Below, in pieces: positions 6,493-8,401 of a stretch of 8,401 bases of DNA; the stretch's first letter is position 1; each line of letters begins with the position of its first letter. The translations under genes and the position numbers were made by a program. Origin of the DNA: Bacteroidales bacterium (lineage in GTDB: Bacteria > Bacteroidota > Bacteroidia > Bacteroidales > VadinHA17); NCBI GenBank assembly GCA_017882245.1, contig JADGPV010000049.1, positions 1 through 8,401 of the forward strand, in the 5' to 3' direction. Below the pieces are notes generated by a model. It was not told where the DNA came from. It made no database searches and worked only from the letters and a program-made list of their open reading frames with translations.

Positions 6493-7231
6493 ACAGACGC
6501 TTTCTTATCACTGACCAGGTGTCAGTGATAAGAAAGCTCTCTTCCATGTAACCGATCATCTTTTCGAACCTTTTCATGGGTACGGCAAAAGTGATGGTAT
6601 TATCAGGTACGCACTTGCGTGCAGATGGGTCAAACATGCCTATCACCGCCCTCTGCCTGTCAGAAAGGCTCTCAAGATAGGGGTAGTGAATGATGGAGCT
6701 GCATCCTGATCCGAAGGGGGCGAATGTGCCGTTAGGCTCCGACTGATCAAAATTGGCAAGAGTGAAGAGACCGGAGAGAACATCCGGTGTCGCAAAGAAA
6801 ATCACTACATCAGGGTCGTCTTTCTCCTCAAGCTTATCCCACCTTTTGAACACCAAATTCATACCTGAAACAGGTAATATTGTCTGGTTTTTCATGAACT
6901 CTTTCACCAGCTCGGGTGAGCGCAGGTACCTCTCACCTTCCGTCTTTTCATTTCCACACGAGAGAAAATCCTCAAATCCCGGCCTCATTTTATCTGTGTA
7001 GCCAAGATATCTCCTCCCGCCACCGCAGGTGACCCTCCCGGCATCATAAACAAGTGATTTCCCGTTTCGAACTTTTACCAGCTCGCATATTATACAGCTC
7101 CAACCCCTCGGTTTATCTGCCCATTCAGCACCGCCATCTGAATTAGTGTAATAGAATACGATTGGCAATAAGGCATTGCCGAAGTACTTCTTCCAGAGTG
7201 CAAGGAAGGTCTCTTTTATTTCTGTTTTCAT
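6491..7231 (-). CDS. DUF169 (COG2043) family protein
   Basis: A 246-residue protein close to the usual length of the DUF169 family. These are uncharacterised cytoplasmic proteins common in anaerobic bacteria and archaea. Diagnostic features are PRGWSCIICELV (residues 41-52), GRVTCGGGRRYLG (65-77), FLSCG (89-93) with GERY (99-102), FGSGCSSI (173-180), IGMFDPSARK (197-206) and the C-terminal MEESFLITDTW. Six Cys (46, 49, 69, 92, 177, 207) recur in these motifs, which would suit metal or cofactor binding, but no activity is established. There is no signal peptide. The ATG at 7231 fits the family N-terminus. The last 15 codons lie in a perfect inverted repeat (6499..6537) and the stop lies in a second palindrome. 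The gene stands alone, 47 bp after the doubtful frame at 7279..7511. Confidence 0.9.
   Translation of the reverse strand: MKTEIKETFLALWKKYFGNALLPIVFYYTNSDGGAEWADKPRGWSCIICELVKVRNGKSLVYDAGRVTCGGGRRYLGYTDKMRPGFEDFLSCGNEKTEGERYLRSPELVKEFMKNQTILPVSGMNLVFKRWDKLEEKDDPDVVIFFATPDVLSGLFTLANFDQSEPNGTFAPFGSGCSSIIHYPYLESLSDRQRAVIGMFDPSARKCVPDNTITFAVPMKRFEKMIGYMEESFLITDTWSVIRKRL
6499..6537. repeat. Perfect 17-bp inverted repeat inside the end of the DUF169 gene
   Basis: GCTTTCTTATCACTGAC at 6499..6515 is exactly complementary to 6521..6537, leaving a 5-nt loop (CAGGT). It encodes about residues 232-245 of the DUF169 protein. In mRNA it would form a strong stem-loop ending 5 bases before the stop codon. 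A 17-bp perfect stem within a conserved coding end is unlikely by chance. Confidence 0.9.
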
Positions 7232-7278
7232 TGATTGTTATTTTACTCTGTTTCCCTGTATGAGTGACCAAAGTCTTT

Positions 7279-7511
7279 CTATTTCAGTTTCTTTTCGACA
7301 GCCGGCAGCAACTCATCGCTGACACGCCGGAAGTTATATAACCCTTGTATACAGTGCTGTTGCTGCAGTCACTTCCCCGGGCTGGCTGCAGAAATGAGAT
7401 CAGGGTAAAACCAAAGGGTATCAAAGCCCAGTAGAAATAGCACTTCAGGCCGTTCCTGGAATAACGGCTGAAGAATCTTACAAAAAAAGGAATGTGCCTT
7501 GCCTTTATCAC
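7279..7511 (-). pseudogene. Doubtful short frame, probably a frameshifted gene remnant
   Basis: An open frame of 75 codons (7284..7511) starts with GTG and overlaps the nucleotidase stop as GTGA. Its protein contains no Glu, one Asp, many Cys/Ser/Arg/Phe and no recognised motif, which is poor for a real gene. The other two frames read more like protein. After a run of seven T (7482..7488 on the minus strand) one frame gives FQERPEVLFLLGFDTLWFYP and then ISAASPGK. After a GGGG run the next gives GEVTAATALYTR. After a GGG run the third gives YNFRRVSDELLPAVEKKLK and stops at 7279. Joining these needs three single-base shifts, all at homopolymers. I infer a decayed gene of about 78 codons or a sequence-error cluster. 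I do not recognise the family. A genuine 75-residue protein with one hydrophobic stretch (about residues 24-42) remains possible. Confidence 0.4.
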
Positions 7512-8401
7512 TTTTTACTGCTGACTGAAACCAGGGTCCTGGGCGGATTCTGATAGTATTGAGGTATCACCGGTAGTCCTCCTTCATTCGCCGGGACAAA
7601 TTTCTGAAGGTACTTCAATAGAGCAATCCATTCCTTCCCTTCCTGCAGGCCGGCCATTGAAGTATTATAATCGGCTACGGCCTTCGCAAAATCAGTTACC
7701 GGAATTCCGTCTTTGTCTTTAGGTACAACGCTTATCAATCCAAATGTCTTCTTTTTTATTAAAGGAAGATTATCTACCAAATATGAATTTGCCACAACCG
7801 AATAGAGCTTTGTATCCTTTTTTGAAGTGTTCACTTCTGTGACCTTACCTTCAGGATCGGTCAGTTCTATTTTCCGTACCTTGTTAAAAAGTCTGCCGTC
7901 CGGATCATATTCCACGCGGAGATGGGAAAAGTAGGGGAAATTCGACGGTGTCGATTTTGACAGAAAGATCAGGATCTCGGTAAGGTTCTTTATCTCCTTG
8001 CCTGTTACCCAGAGTTTTGAAAGAGCGTATCCCGGTACCTGATCACTGCCTGAACCGAGTGACATTACCCTGAAGATATCAGCTACACTCTGTATGCCCG
8101 GCTGGATCGTATCGCGGATCACGCCCTCGGCCACCACGGCAATGTCAGTGCCTGGTCCCTGTGTGTTTGTATAATCATATATGGCATCTGCCACAAGCGC
8201 GCCGAGGTTGTTACCTGCCATGTCTTCCTCCTCGCCGATGACAAGCATGAAAGGGGCAGAGGCTACCGGCATATCATAAGTATATCCCAGTGGTTTCAGT
8301 ATAACATCATTGATCCTGCCCTCCTGCGCCATTATTGCCAGCTGTATTGAGCCGTCAGCCCTAACCTTATCGTTTATGTTAATTACTTCATATTTATCAA
8401 G
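7508..8401 (-). CDS. 5'-nucleotidase family protein, C-terminal domain (5' end outside window)
   Basis: The frame is open to the right edge, so the apparent ATG at 8332 is internal. The visible 297 residues are the C-terminal part. They match the 5'-nucleotidase C-terminal domain (PF02872, UshA/YfkN type). NNLGALVADAIYDYTN corresponds to the family's 'TNLGNLVADA'. DIAVVAEGVIRDTI aligns with 'DIALxNGGGIR'. SVADIFRVMSLGS, ALSKLWVTGKEIKNLTEI, SHLRVEYDPDG and YSVVANSYLVDNLP follow in the usual order. The metal-binding phosphoesterase domain should lie upstream, outside the window. Such proteins are normally exported and remove phosphate from nucleotides for salvage. The nucleotide-binding NGGGIR motif reads AEGVIR here, so substrate preference may differ. 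The C-terminus ends VSVSSKK, with no membrane anchor, and the TGA overlaps a GTG as GTGA. Confidence 0.87.
   Translation of the reverse strand, partial: LDKYEVININDKVRADGSIQLAIMAQEGRINDVILKPLGYTYDMPVASAPFMLVIGEEEDMAGNNLGALVADAIYDYTNTQGPGTDIAVVAEGVIRDTIQPGIQSVADIFRVMSLGSGSDQVPGYALSKLWVTGKEIKNLTEILIFLSKSTPSNFPYFSHLRVEYDPDGRLFNKVRKIELTDPEGKVTEVNTSKKDTKLYSVVANSYLVDNLPLIKKKTFGLISVVPKDKDGIPVTDFAKAVADYNTSMAGLQEGKEWIALLKYLQKFVPANEGGLPVIPQYYQNPPRTLVSVSSKK

Noticed and set aside
8264..8332. ATG at 8332 as the start of the nucleotidase gene
   Set aside because: The frame stays open for 23 more codons to the window edge with sensible protein, and the family needs an upstream phosphoesterase domain. The start lies outside the window.

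Overview
The window looks like chromosomal DNA from a member of the Bacteroidota, possibly a Bacteroidales or Marinilabiliales relative. The reasons are a promoter with the Bacteroidota-specific TAnnTTTG box at 558..589, signal peptides ending in '...NAQ' or '...KAQ', start codons with almost no Shine-Dalgarno sequence, and a gene content of secreted coiled-coil, TPR and beta-barrel proteins. Every gene I can support lies on the minus strand, so the window reads from right to left. I see no rRNA, tRNA, CRISPR array, insertion sequence or integrase.

Right end (7508..8401): the C-terminal part of a periplasmic 5'-nucleotidase-family protein that continues beyond the window. Its stop overlaps a short, doubtful reading frame (7279..7511). 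That frame looks more like a frameshifted gene remnant than a real 75-residue protein. Next comes an intact DUF169-family gene (6491..7231). Its last codons form a perfect 17-bp inverted repeat, and its stop codon sits inside a second palindrome.

Centre (665..6302): five tightly packed genes with gaps of 15, 4, 7 and -4 bp, almost certainly one operon. In order of transcription they encode a secreted protein with a Cys-rich N-terminal domain, a beta-propeller-like protein with a C-terminal helical module, a secreted coiled-coil protein with the same helical module at its N-terminus, a TPR protein with a C-terminal beta-barrel-like domain, and a second beta-barrel-like outer-membrane protein. 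All five appear to be exported. Together they suggest an envelope-spanning or surface assembly of unknown function, and this is the best candidate here for an undescribed system. The operon ends at a clear hairpin terminator (604..632).

Left end (1..589): a separate transcription unit with its own Bacteroidota-type promoter. It encodes a four-helix membrane protein (DUF7670-like) followed by the start of a small conserved cytoplasmic protein that is cut off by the window edge.
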